From positions 81,500,634 to 81,564,633 of the forward strand of contig CM066997.1 of assembly GCA_033977485.1 (NCBI GenBank): DNA of 64,000 bases, in the 5' to 3' direction. The notes under the pieces are model-generated. The model saw only the letters and a list, made by a program, of their open reading frames with translations. It did not search any database and had not been told where the DNA came from. Position 1 is the stretch's first letter. Each line of letters begins with the position of its first letter. The stretch comes from Hydrangea macrophylla (lineage: Eukaryota > Streptophyta > Magnoliopsida > Cornales > Hydrangeaceae). Position numbers and translations under genes: made by a program. This document shows, piece after piece, positions 12,001 to 22,404 of the stretch.

Positions 12001-12223
12001 CTAGAGATGACGGAGGGAAAGAATCAAAAGGACCAAGTCCTGTTGAAGAACCAGAAGAGAAAGGAATCAATACCTGAGGATTTATTAGCCCAGGAATGGT
12101 TTCAAGGGCCTGTTTAACAGCGGTGGCAGTAGTTTTGGCCGCCGGCGCAGTACCAGTGGCAGCAGGGGAAGAGGAAGTAGCACCGACGATTTGAGAAGCG
12201 CTAGTTGCAGAGGAGGAAGCCAT
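9032..12223 (-). pseudogene. Plant-mobile-domain (PMD) ORF, degraded, multi-exon; Tat antisense ORF
   Basis: Starts MASSSATSASQIV at 12223. Downstream, across frameshifts, come WVDRLAEVKKDLWRALDIYDA, MSLTIQDVSFLTGLP, a stretch reading LALASGKKLALAPLVLSHLY in one frame, then WLLYNPGQAPEAEQEE and CGVEYYNALALARQLGL, the order expected of a plant mobile domain. A basic linker (QKRKAQATKGK) follows, then an acidic/proline-rich tail and a final segment YQRAEEWFRTTVQRKL. Three introns with GT-AG ends are visible (about 10112-10181, 9919-9994 and 9313-9395); splicing them keeps frame (for example GVPVL-EALPRET and LKSGK-GVSSGASKK). A TATA box lies 76 bp upstream. At least two frameshifts and several stops break it. 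PMD proteins occur in host genes and in several mobile elements. Position between tandem repeats and a plus-strand PPT/LTR favours a Tat antisense ORF. A related copy is at 57427-59166. Confidence 0.75.
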
Positions 12224-12298
12224 GGAAGTTTTAAGAAAGAAAAGTTTTGAAAAATTGCAAAGGCAAAAGGAAAGTGAAAAGAAGGGTGAGTGATATGA

Positions 12299-12306
12299 TT
12301 TATATA
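12299..12306 (-). promoter_or_regulatory. TATA box of the PMD gene
   Basis: The minus strand reads CCTATATAAATCATATC, placing TATATAAA about 76 bp upstream of the ATG at 12223. It implies the antisense gene has its own promoter just inside the 3' LTR. Confidence 0.5.
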
Positions 12307-12390
12307 GGAAGAGATAAGGGTAATCATGACTAAGGAACGGTTTCCTAAGGGGTACGCCTCGATCCAGGAAATGAGGCAGGTAGAGCTATA

Positions 12391-12402
12391 GGGGGAAGGA
12401 CA
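12391..12402 (+). other. Polypurine tract of Tat-type element
   Basis: GGGGGAAGGACA directly precedes TGTGGAGCTC, the LTR start at 12403. Confidence 0.65.
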
Positions 12403-13055
12403 TGTGGAGCTCTGCGTCGTCAATTGCAGTTGGCATTTAAATTTGAATTTCAAATGTCTCATCAAAATAATTGTACAACGTTTGACAAGACGTTTTAGGG
12501 ACATTGTTTACACCCTAATTTGGATTTTCCCAAGGCACATGACAATCACATGGCTTGATGACATCATCACAGCAACAGGTAGGTAGATGAACAGGGAGGA
12601 AAGACCGATATCAGAGCTAGTGACAATCACGTGGATTTTCTCCACTAATATAAGTAGTTTTTCGTTCAAATTCTATAAATAGGGCAGGTAGTGCAACATT
12701 TGAAGGGGCTAACACACACGCCACTTCTGCGCTAGCAGACTTTAGTTTCTCCTCATAACAATATTGCTTTTGTTCTTGAGTGATTTATGAGTTCTCATTG
12801 CATGATCAAGTGTTTGTAATTATTACTTGAATTCAATCAATGAAGATGACGATGTCCGTGGAGGTATTCTGAATTCCAGTGTTTGTTTTCTTTCCTTTTC
12901 AGTTTCCATTTGTAATTGCTTACTTCCATCAGAGTAGAGCTAACAACCAACACTTGTTATTTGTATTAGAAGTCAGATTAGGTTATCATAACCTCGTTGA
13001 GTCCATAGGACTCTGGCACGCCCAGCACACACTACACCAGAAATTATTATAAACA
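12403..13055 (+). mobile_element. Tat-type 3' LTR, plus orientation
   Basis: Runs from TGTGGAGCTCTG after the PPT to about ...TTATAAACA at 13055. U3 has a CACGTG box (12628-12633) and TATAAATAGGGC (12674). Near the end comes CTCTGGCACGCCCA, which also occurs about 30 bp before the 3' end of the TSD-bounded solo LTR at 18568-19922. The right end is placed by that analogy. The DNA directly right of it belongs to a repeated unit (13056-13790), so the insertion is inside that repeat. Confidence 0.65.
12628..12681 (+). promoter_or_regulatory. LTR core promoter: G-box and TATA
   Basis: CACGTG at 12628-12633 and TATAAATA at 12674-12681, a plausible plus-strand LTR promoter. The G-box core is bound by plant bZIP/bHLH factors in other contexts; binding here is inferred. 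Confidence 0.5.
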
Positions 13056-13790
13056 CATGGTGAGCAAATTAAGGAGATCATTTGCATTAAGGGAATATAA
13101 TCTCATTATTAGTTAATGCAAATCACAAATCAACAAAACATCAATAAAAATCAAAAAGAAAACTCTATCATATTCGGTTAGAAATTCTCAGTTTATTACG
13201 AGAATTTCTCAGTAAACGTTTAATCATCAACTTTTCAAAGAAGAACAATTTTTTTTTCCAAAAGCTCCAACAATGCAAACACGAAAACACACAGACGCAT
13301 ATATGATTTAGATAGATATGTATTATAATGACAGCCAAACTGGATGAATCAAGTCTGCAAAATACATTAAATAATTTGAATTTCAACCAAAAGATCATGG
13401 CGAGCAGATTAAGGAGATTCCTTGAATTAAGGGAAACATAATCTCATTATCAGTTAATGATATTAACTTCAAATCTATATCTATATGTCCATATATAGAT
13501 ACACGAACACACAGTACGGATACGGATCTTAAGCGGACCATAAAAAACGAACCTAAAAGACGGACTGTGTAAAGACTGAGAAATTCTCACAAAAGACTAA
13601 GAAATTCTCACTCTTTGAAAAACATATTAAATAATTTGAATTTCAACCAAAAGATCATGGTGAGCAGATAAGAAGATCCCTTGACGTAAGGGAACATAAT
13701 CCCATTATCAGTTAATGAGATTATCATCAAATCTATATATACATATATATATATATATCCATATAGATACACGAATATATATATATATGT
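13056..13790. repeat. Triplicated unit of about 260-340 bp
   Basis: The block TCATGG(T/C)GAGCAGATTAAG...TTAAGGGAA...ATAATCTCATTATCAGTTAATGA occurs three times, anchored at about 13055, 13394 and 13654. Copies 2 and 3 share longer flanks (AATAATTTGAATTTCAACCA before, a TATATATCCATATAGATACACGAA-like stretch after). Copy 1 carries an extra insert with GAGAATTTCTCAGTAAACG. No coding potential. Confidence 0.7.
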
Positions 13791-14337
13791 GTGTGTGTAT
13801 ATAACTAGCCATGTGAGTAAGGGTAGTTTAGACATTAAAATTTTATTAATTGAGAGAAATAACATATTTCTAATTAACATGCCTAATTAAGGGTCTATTT
13901 CTAATCTAGCCCTTCTGATGAATTATCTTCTAATTAAATGACTAGAAAGAGACTATTTCTTATATTTCTATTTGAATTATTATTTTTTTATTTAGTTAAT
14001 TGATGTATTTTACACCTTTTAATTCCACCTATGATCTTGAATTAGTCCACGATTGAAAATGTTTCAGGAATTCTTTTAGTTTACGTCAAATGAAGTCATC
14101 AATTAGATGTATCATGATTATCCAGTCAGTATTTTCAGCATTGAATGTCTTCTAAGTAGGACCCATAATCAATAAACCCAAATATCTATGATAACATAAC
14201 ATATTCATTTAATCTGGATGTAGCGTATATATATGTATGTAGTGTCTTGTATTTGTGGTTTTTTTTTTTTCCATTCTGAAGGAGTTAAGGTCACAATCGC
14301 CCTCCATTTTCTTATTTCTTACGTGAGCTTTGAGTTG
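13791..14337. other. AT-rich DNA, no feature seen
   Basis: Only low-complexity runs (a TATATATGTGTGTGTG microsatellite at about 13775-13800 and a T run near 14262). I see no gene, RNA or terminal repeat. Confidence 0.5.
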
Positions 14338-14514
14338 ATAATGTTAAGTGAAAGATAATTGCTGTGATTTTTTAAATTTTAATCATAAATTCACATCTTA
14401 ATTGATGTGACAGTGAGATTACCTGATGGGACCACTTTAACATTATCAATTAAAATTTTGAAAACTCACTGACACATCATTTAAAATTAAGATTTGAAAA
14501 ACATAACATTATTA
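14338..14514. mobile_element. Candidate foldback MITE
   Basis: The ends read ATAATGTTAAGTG... and ...CATAACATTAT, and inside them CATCTTAATTGATGTGACAGTGAG pairs imperfectly with CTCACTGACACATCATTTAA on the other side. This is an imperfect inverted repeat of about 175 bp. No clear TSD, so family unassigned. Confidence 0.4.
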
Positions 14515-14696
14515 GTAATTAAAAAAACCAAAAGAGAGAGAAAATAAACATATATATTACAAAATATAAACAGTTTTTTTTTAGTGTACGGAATATATAA
14601 ATTTGATTTGGTCTTTGATACCTTCTCAAGAACAGGACGGCACAATTTTTTCAGTGAAAACTGTGTGCTTGATCCAACTAGTGCAAGTTTTCTCTA

Positions 14697-14885
14697 AGAG
14701 TAAGTGTTACATACACACTTTTTGACATATTTTTTGACACACAGCTTTAAATGTATGTACCCTGTGTTGTGTAAGTGGTGCATAGAAAAATATAAAAAAT
14801 TCAAACAACACAAGGTACATGTGTTTAAAGCATAGTGTATCAAAAAGCGTGTCAAAAAATATGTGTACCAAACATTTCCCTTTCT
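14697..14885. mobile_element. Foldback MITE
   Basis: The left arm (ACATATTTTTTGACAC, TTTAAATGTATGTACC, TGTGTTGT) is the reverse complement, with few mismatches, of the right arm (ACAACACAAGGTACATG, GTGTCAAAAAATATGTG). The loop is about 35 bp (TAAGTGGTGCATAG...). Arms of about 75 bp and total size under 200 bp fit a MITE. TSD not established. Confidence 0.65.
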
Positions 14886-15000
14886 CTAAACCTTTTTTCT
14901 CTTCTTTAGCTCGGACCATTATGACTAGTGTCGAATTCGTGTCCTAGTAATTGTGTTGTTAATTAAAGGAATGGTAAAAGGGGATGAAACATGATACATG

Positions 15001-16643
15001 TGAAAGAAAACCATGTGGAACCCTTAAAGGTTCGCGCAGCGGATAACAAAAATTTAATGGTTTCCTAAAACCCATGATCAAGTCTATGATATATACAAAA
15101 TACATACAACATCCATAGGGAGTTAATCGAATAATTACCCTTGAAGCGTGCTTTACAAAATATTAAATCTAGTTCGTCCCACGAACAGTTCACCAAATCG
15201 TCCAAGCGTCCGATCTCTAAAAGTATCCACACGAGCAAATCACAAATTGGAAGAATGTCTAATTTCTTCAAATAATTAATTGAAGCAAACAAGAACTGTT
15301 GAAGTTATTCTAGGCCGTACGGATCCTTGTGCAAAGATATATTGTTGGGAGATAATATGATGTGCTAGCTATATTATTATTTCCCATGCCTCATATATAT
15401 AATAATGCTATAAGTCCCTTTCCTAATCTAATTAGGAAACTATATTTGATTAGAAGACTTTCCTAAATCAAATGTAAACTAATAGTATTATTATACTACT
15501 TCCATATTAACAACTTAATATCAAGTAGACCCTCACATCTTCTTCCAATTACACATTGCTCTTTTGTGTGTGACCCTTTAGGTTCATACTAATCTGGTAG
15601 TAGGTACTAATACTTTAAAGTATTACAATTAGAACCATTTCTAATTAATTTAAATTAGAACATCTTCTAATTCTCCCTTGTAGAAATAATTAATATTAAT
15701 ATTTATTATTTCTGAGCTTCCACTAGTCATGAGTGACACCTAGCAGTATATCATGACACACCCCAGACAGTCTGAAAAATAGTGAACCTTTCCGTTAACA
15801 GTTACCATACTATTCAATCCTTCTATCAAACAATGTCCCAATTAAATCTCTTGGGTAATGGACATATTATCAAACCCAGATTTAATTATATGTTCTCGAA
15901 CTAATTGATATTTCTCTATTTGGTGAAATTAGAAAACTCTTTCTAATTCTCACCCTGCCCTGGCCAGGGAGCTTTACTTGAGATATATCATAGAAGATCA
16001 CATAGGACATACTCTCGCACTTGAGAGTGATAGATTCCTTGTTGTACATTCACATGTCTCCATGTATAACTTACTATACCCAACAGTACATGAATATGCC
16101 TTTGATTAAAACATAAACACCGTGTACGTTAAAGCATAATAACTCATACACAAGACACCAGTAATGTCTCAGGTCTAAGGATTACTTGTACCACTGTAAC
16201 TAAGAACAATCCATTGATAGATAAATAAAACTCCATTTGGATTTTCCTAATAGTTGATCATGTTCAGTGAACTTGTTCTATAACAAGCACCCATATGTTT
16301 GCTCTAGTGTCCCCACACTGATGACTTAAGACTAATCATATTTCATCATATAAAATAAACATGGGACATGTTAGTCTAACCGGATTATCAAATGCCCAAT
16401 TTAATAATCCTACGACTAAGAACAATTTTAGAATAAAGCAACTGAGAAGTATATGGTCTTGTTCCTTAACTCTTTAAGTACATACCTTCTCAACTTTAAT
16501 TCTATGGACATATCATATAAATGTTAAACAACAATAATGATAAATAATAATCTTGCCCTTTATTAATATGAAACTGTTATTACAATGTAATATTCCTAAA
16601 ATACTACTCCAATCTAATTGGCTTTTAGGGCATACTACTAACA
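15001..16643 (-). mobile_element. Ty1/copia-type solo LTR, minus orientation
   Basis: The right end ...GGGCATACTACTAACA gives a minus-strand LTR start TGTTAGTAGTATGCCC, and the interior has the composition of a copia LTR. No coding or PPT/PBS sequence adjoins either side. The left end is placed at TGAAAGAAAACC because the five bases before it (ACATG) nearly match the five after 16643 (ATATG), one mismatch. That left boundary is tentative. Confidence 0.6.
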
Positions 16644-16648
16644 ATATG

Positions 16649-17272
16649 TCAATTTGGGTTAAATTTGTAATTTGATGAGGTTCAGATAACCCATAACTGG
16701 TAATAATCCATTCACATGTTCAACCAATTTTCAATCGATGAACTATTGTTTGGTTACATACATAGAGAAAGATGTACTTGGTGTTATAAGCAATGAAATA
16801 TGAAACTCTCTTTTTTAATGTAGTGTTAAGTTATTGGATGACGCCACTTGAAAAACAAAATTATTCTGACTAAACCACTCTATGATGATGGAATCACTTA
16901 AAATAGTTTTCAATGAAGACAAAGACTCGATTTAAGCGATTAAAATGTAATAGGTCCATGAAAATAAATGTATCTATGTGGCATATACGTGAGAGGTAAA
17001 TCAATAACATTTTAAAATATGACAAAAAAAATGCCTAAGAAAAAGTACTTCTATCATTCTTCAAATACATTGGTTGCACTTGTCATTCTACTTACATGTG
17101 TGCATGCGCATTAGTATACATGCAGAATTTCCTTATTTTTTTACCATGCCATGTCAACATAGTAAAAATTCTCTCAACAGAAAATTTTATATATATCTAC
17201 TTATAGCAAAATGTCTGAGCCACTAACTAAGTTGAGTACTCTTTAAGATTGATTTCACATCTCTATTATCTT
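16649..17272. other. No feature seen
   Basis: AT-rich noncoding DNA between the copia LTR and the hAT MITE. No ORF with recognisable domains and no terminal repeats. Confidence 0.5.
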
Positions 17273-17280
17273 CTCACCGA

Positions 17281-17792
17281 CAGGGGCGGAGGTATTCCAG
17301 GGCCAGTGGGGGCATGTGCCCCCACTCACTTTTTGGGAAGAAAAATTTTACCCTACATTTGTTATAGGTTTTACATTTAAACCCCCCTTAACTTATGTTT
17401 AGGCCCCCCCTCAACTTATGTTTAGGCCTCTCAAAGGGGTTAAACGCCTAATTTAATGTCATCAACTACATGTATATTGACTTACATGTACATAAAACTT
17501 AAAGGAAATGCGCCTAGAATTTTGAAAATTACACTTTTAGTGTGAGAATTTTATACGTTTTAGAAATAGTCCCTCCTAGAATTTTGAAACACACTATACA
17601 ATATTTACATGTCTCCAAATAGACTCATATTATAAGCATATCCCATAAAAATCGTAATTATATACAAGTAGCCCCTTAAAAAATCGTCAATTATGCATAA
17701 ATAGACCCCAAAAAAATTGCCTCGGGGGCACTGCTCCCGAACTCCCGTGTGGCTTAGGCCCCCCCTGACCAAAATTTCTGGCTCCGCCCCTG
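17281..17792. mobile_element. Non-autonomous hAT element (MITE)
   Basis: Terminal inverted repeats CAGGGGCGGAG / CTCCGCCCCTG, flanked by a perfect 8-bp target duplication CTCACCGA (17273-17280 and 17793-17800). An 8-bp TSD and CAGGGG-type TIRs are diagnostic of hAT. The 512-bp interior has no ORF, so it needs a transposase in trans. The intact TSD suggests a fairly recent insertion. Confidence 0.95.
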
Positions 17793-18019
17793 CTCACCGA
17801 TGCAGCAAATGGTGTTAACCTCCAAGATACAACAACCAATAGTAAGAAAAATGTCCAGCTAGCGTAAGTTGGATTACACCAAAAGCAGAATATGTGATCT
17901 GTATTTTACCAAAACTATTAAAACCACAAAAGGAGCTAGAGACAGAAGGCTATGTTTTTTCGGTCTAAAAAAAAAAACTACTAAAGTTTTATGTACATCT
18001 ATAAAAATGTAACAGGCAT

Positions 18020-18164
18020 ACGTTGGTATAGCTCAAGTGGCAAAGAACTTAGCATATATAAGTCCCCTCCAATCTATAAGTTCAGAGTTTGAACCTCATC
18101 CCTCTCTCCCGTAATCAACAATAAAAATAAATAAATAAAATGAAATAAAAAATAAAAATATGCC
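18020..18164 (+). mobile_element. tRNA-derived SINE
   Basis: TAGCTCAAGTGG matches a pol III A box and AGTTTGAACCTC, about 50 bp later, a B box, followed by an A-rich tail from 18118 to 18164. The spacing and order fit a plant tRNA-derived SINE. It is not a tRNA gene because no cloverleaf arms follow. No clear TSD found. Confidence 0.7.
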
Positions 18165-18562
18165 AGCACACAGTTTTGTGTATAAGAAATTAATAGCTTT
18201 AACATTTACGTGAGTGGGAGAGAAAAGTGAAAGTAATGTTAGTGGGGAGAATAGCTTTAGCAGTTTCAGAGTCAAATTGCAAAATGTAGATATAAAGAGC
18301 ATGAATTGCTCTATTTTCTCCAAAAAGATATCTCATATAGAACCAAAGTCCAAGCCTTGCACGATTCTAGCGGGGGGCGGCGGTACGAATGCTCGTATAG
18401 TCATATGGTTTTCCTTTCATCTATAAAATTGGGTATCCCTTAAAACCCAATTCATACTCATAAAGGGAATAAACAAATACACAATAAACTCCTTGTAGTT
18501 AACTGATGTGGAATGGAAACTTTTTTCCCTTGTTAGTTAAAATATTCTAACAAACAGATAAT
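18165..18562. other. No feature seen
   Basis: Noncoding DNA between the SINE and the Tat-type solo LTR. A short GC-rich patch (GCGGGGGGCGGCGG near 18370) is the only irregularity. Confidence 0.5.
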
Positions 18563-18567
18563 GTTGT

Positions 18568-19922
18568 TGTTTGCACCTAAAAAATATATTTTTTAAATAA
18601 AATTTGGTAGAGCCCGATTAAGATTTTTTAATCGGACTCATGAGACCGATGGCAAAATTCATGGCTAAGTGGTTACTTCAAAAGTTGATCGGGCTTATTA
18701 CGGTCGGGCTAGCACCTTTGCTTAATCGGACTAACCACAAGTTGATCGGGCGTACTACCGTTGCGCTAGTACTATTTCTCACTCGAACTGATCACTCTTT
18801 GATCGGACTGACTAATACATAAATTCGGACTTATAGACCGATTGTGTAAATTGTTGCCAAACGTGATAGGGCCAAGTTATAGTGCTCGGGCTAAATAACA
18901 TATCTTTAATCGGGCTTGGCTTCATTTAATCGGGCTTGGCTTAATTCTATCGGGCTATACATGGTATGTGCATACATATTGAGTGCCACTGTGAGTTGGT
19001 TTGACCATGCAATGTTAAATTGGGACACGTGGGGGGCACTTGGCGATTGGTGTCTACACCACAGCTATCGGGCTTACATATGTTCAAACTGCCATCTTAT
19101 TTTGACGGTATCATTTGAGTTTGACAATGTACTTAGGTTGGCATCTTATTCGGTGGCTTATGGAAGTAATCTAATCACTTTGGGAAGTTTCTCTATCCCT
19201 ACAAATTCTCCCATGTGATATATATTAATATTATCACCTATGGTAAAATATCAATCAGATTATGGGAAGATAATATCAATCATTTATTGTGTATATCTTT
19301 TGCTTGGAAGGGAAGTCAGCCGAATCAAGTCATTATTGAGACCAGATTCAAGCTGCATATATATATACACCTGTATATATATATTTCAAGATATGAAAGG
19401 TTTCAAGATATAGTAGATTTTAGCAGTTTATGGAAATAAACTGGCATTTTATACCAGATTATGATTCATTTGTTATTTCCTACCTTAACTAGGAGACCTC
19501 CATGGCCGCTATAAATCAGCAGGCAGACCAAGTTGCAAAAGGACCCCGCGTCACCTCGACAAACTGCATCCAAAAAAGCATTCTAAAGCATCCTTTAACA
19601 TTCTTAGGATTAGTTTTTATTTTCTTAGCTTTTAATTACATCTTTGTAATTTTCTCTTCCTTATTTCAATTAAATAAAAATGCTCTTTTTATTTCATTTC
19701 TCTTGCTTGTTTTCATCACTTGCTAGGCTTGTGCGCTTCAGCACTGTCTAGGGACCTTAGGTGAGGGTACTTTCCTACTCACCTTTCACAATCGCCCGTT
19801 AGATGTCAGATTTTCAAACTTTGTGTATCACTCACACAAGTGCTTTTTGAAAATTTTGTTTTATAAGTTTGGGTCTACCTCACAAGGCTCTGGCACGCCC
19901 AAATAAATAAATATAGCAAACA
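18568..19922 (+). mobile_element. Tat-type solo LTR with TSD GTTGT
   Basis: Begins TGTTTGCACC and ends ...ATAGCAAACA, flanked by a perfect 5-bp duplication GTTGT (18563-18567 and 19923-19927). The same TGTTTGCACC start is seen for the outer Tat LTR at 23523, and CTCTGGCACGCCCA is shared with the LTR at 12403-13055. It is 1,355 bp with no internal coding region, so it is a solo LTR from intra-element recombination. U3 contains an ATCGGGCT motif array. Confidence 0.9.
18608..19085. repeat. ATCGG(G/A)CT motif array in LTR
   Basis: About a dozen copies of (A/T)TCGG(G/A)CT in direct orientation plus a few inverted ones (GCCCGATT), spaced irregularly (15-60 bp). Confined to the 5' third of the solo LTR. 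Confidence 0.75.
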
Positions 19923-19927
19923 GTTGT

Positions 19928-20367
19928 GCAAAAGCTTTGACAATATGATATATTCGATGATCAGAATAAGCTTCAAATACTTGAAGCCAAACAAAAGCTA
20001 AAAACTCGAACGGCAAGAGCATCTAATTTTTGGTCATGGTAGTCACATTTAGTATGTAACTACATCTAGTGATGTGTATATAAAAATAAAAAAAAAATGA
20101 AATCAGATTTTATACATAATCTGATTTTGGGTCTTGTTTTTTGACCACCAAAAAAATTGTGATTATATTTTGCATTGAATAAGGACTAACCACAAAAAAA
20201 CAAGTGGCCTCTCTTCTTTCTCCCAGCTGGCACCAAATGCTATTAGGTCAGTTTTTCGGATGGAATAACTTGTAGTAATACAATTTGATTTGTCAATCAA
20301 TCAAAAAAAAATTAATACAATTGATTTGAATAGGCCCCACATATATGGAATGGTACTATCAAGTGAA
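19928..20367. other. No feature seen
   Basis: AT-rich noncoding DNA. A short inverted repeat (AATCAGATTTTATACATAATCTGATT near 20100) is too small to call an element. Confidence 0.45.
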
Positions 20368-20654
20368 TTAGAGCAACTCCAACCCACCTACCAAATACAC
20401 TACTAAAGTCATAAAATGAAAGCTCTTAAAATTTCACCCACTCCAACGCATAACTAAAGGGTCTACCAAAAAATGAAAAAGTTATTTGTATTGTCATATT
20501 TGATATCTCAAATGACTATTGTCAAATGAGGGGCCCAGCCGGTAACACACCAGACAAAAGCCATAACGGCTACATTTTGAATACTTTCCCCAGAATCCAA
20601 CGCGGGCCCTTGCCACGTGTTAGTTCAACGGCTATTTTTTTTGAGTAATATTTT

Positions 20655-20797
20655 GGGCACTAACAACTTCCACTAACACTTACTAACACACTCTATCTCT
20701 CTCCTAGTGGTACTGTGGGGTCCGCAGTGGGCCCCGCAGTACCACTAGGAGAGAGATAGAGTGTGTTAGTAAGTGTTAGTGGAAGTTGTTAGTGCCC
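20655..20797. mobile_element. Perfect hairpin MITE (61-bp identical arms)
   Basis: From GGGCACTAACAACTTCC to its mirror GGAAGTTGTTAGTGCCC. The first 61 bases of each arm are exactly complementary, and pairing continues a further ~10 bp with two mismatches around a GC-rich loop (TCCGCAGT). Total 143 bp. No TSD recognised. It lies inside the Tourist-like MITE. Confidence 0.9.
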
Positions 20798-20887
20798 CTA
20801 GCATTGTCCATTTTTTTTTCCTCAACTTTCAACGGCAGTTTGTTTTTTGGCTGCTTCAACATTTTGGTTCACAATTTTGGTTCCCCA

Positions 20888-21120
20888 GGATTTCTCAGTA
20901 AACATTGAGAATTTCTCAGTAAATATGAGAATTTTCTCATATTATATGAGAAATGTTTCACTAAACTATGAGAAATTTCTCAGTAAACATTGAGGATTTC
21001 TCAGTAAACATTGAGAATTTCTCAGTAAATATGAGAATTTTCTCATATTATATGAGAAATGTTTCACTAAACTATGAGAAATTTCTCAGTAAACATTGAG
21101 GATTTCTCAGTAAATTAGAT
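20888..21120. repeat. 106-bp tandem repeat of TTTCTCAGTAAA motifs
   Basis: A 106-bp unit starting GGATTTCTCAGTAAACATTG is repeated twice with no difference I can see, then begins a third time at 21100. Within it GAGAATTTCTCAGTAAA and its partial inverses (TGAGAATTTTCTCATATT) recur. The same GAGAATTTCTCAGTAAAC phrase occurs near 13200. Confidence 0.85.
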
Positions 21121-21289
21121 TGCTGCAAAGGGTTGACTAGGAGAATGGTAGTTGACCCAAAATTTGGCAATTTGGATGAAATTTACCATTGGAGCAGCAT
21201 TGTCAAAATATAGCTTTTTGGTACTGTAGCAGTGTCAAATTATAGCTTTGAGATGAAAAAAATGGCTTTTTACATTAGAGATGCTCTTA

Positions 21290-22021
21290 GGTCCTCTCAA
21301 ATGTGGGGACTATTTGATAGTGCCACTTGTTCTATCTGATTTTTCGTTGAAAGACCGTTACTAACATGTAAGTTTAAAAAAAATTAAAAAAAAAATTATA
21401 AAAGCTTAAATTTATAAAAGCTTAAGTAATTTCGTTTTTTCACTTTTGTTTCATTAGATCAATTTAAGGGCCACTTAAATAGTTACATGTGAAAAGATGT
21501 TGTAGACTAACTGCATGGAGAAATTATTTTATGCGACCCTCACAATGTCTAATGGCCACTGTGACCTTTCATTACTGTAGGATATACTTAAAGCCCCCAG
21601 AATACTCAAATTATAGTGGAAGACCACGTGGGGCTTTTAGTATAGATGCACATACTATCCCCCTTAACAAGAAATCAAAAACAATTCAAACGGATCTCGA
21701 AATCAAAATCAAATCAAGACACGCTAAAATAACATCGAGTACTAATGCTACATGTCCCAAATTTTGAATTCCAACATAGTTTTCGACACATGTATCAATG
21801 GGACCAGCTTTAATAAAAATTAAGTGAACCCACTATCATATGGGTTGAGAAATACATTTAGAATGCAAATTTGGGAGACAGAGTGTTACCCAATAACATC
21901 TAGTTGTGCCCGTCAAAGTTGTAAAAATTGAATGAGTTGAACTTAGATGATTATCATTTTTTTCTTCAAAAGAAAAACAGCGTGTAGGACTTAATTTTAT
22001 CAGATTCTAGCATTAATGACA
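21290..22021. other. No feature seen
   Basis: Noncoding DNA; no recognisable domain, terminal repeats or RNA motif. Confidence 0.45.
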
Positions 22022-22404
22022 CGTTTGTTTCACATGACTAAGGAGGGGATGGAGGGGGATTGAACTAATATTCCATTTTAATTGAATATTCCAATTTTTG
22101 GGTTCCTATTCTGCTCCGGACTATTTGTCCATTTTAAAATATTAGTCCCCCATATGGGGGACTAAGTTATAGCATAGGGCCACGTTTGGATGGTAGAGGG
22201 GGATTGGATAATTAGTTCCATTTAGTTGATAGTCTCGGGTCTAATAATACCATCTTCCCTATGGTATAACTTAGACCCCATATTATTTTAAAATGGACAA
22301 TTAGTCTTGAGTAAAGTGGTCGTGTCAAACACTGAACTATTCAAGTAAATAGGACTATTAATCTAATCCCCCACTATCCCCTCCTTAATTCTGCCAAACA
22401 AACA
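22022..22404. mobile_element. Foldback MITE with internal rearrangement
   Basis: The left end GTTTGTTTCACATGACTAAG and right end (complement) GTTTGTTTGGCAGAATTAAG both continue into GAGGGGAT...GGGGGATT. Internal arms GTCCATTTTAAAATA...CTAAGTTAT also pair with the right half. The middle (22180-22225) repeats part of the left end (CCACGTTTGGATGG...GGGGGATTGG), suggesting a nested or duplicated copy. TSD not established. Confidence 0.65.

Larger units (their letters stand above)
20371..21286. mobile_element. Tourist/Harbinger-type MITE with internal insertions
   Basis: The ends read GAGCAACTCCAAC... and ...ATTAGAGATGCTC, imperfect inverted repeats of the widespread GAGCATCTCCAATG class, flanked by TTA on both sides (20368-20370 and 21287-21289), the TSD expected for PIF/Harbinger. 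Inside are a perfect hairpin (20655-20797) and a 106-bp tandem duplication (20888-21120). Confidence 0.65.

Noticed and set aside
18020..18120. tRNA gene
   Set aside because: A- and B-box-like motifs are present but no cloverleaf or anticodon arm; the A-rich tail indicates a SINE.
20100..20130. Small inverted repeat AATCAGATTTTATA as a MITE
   Set aside because: Too short, no terminal motif and no TSD.
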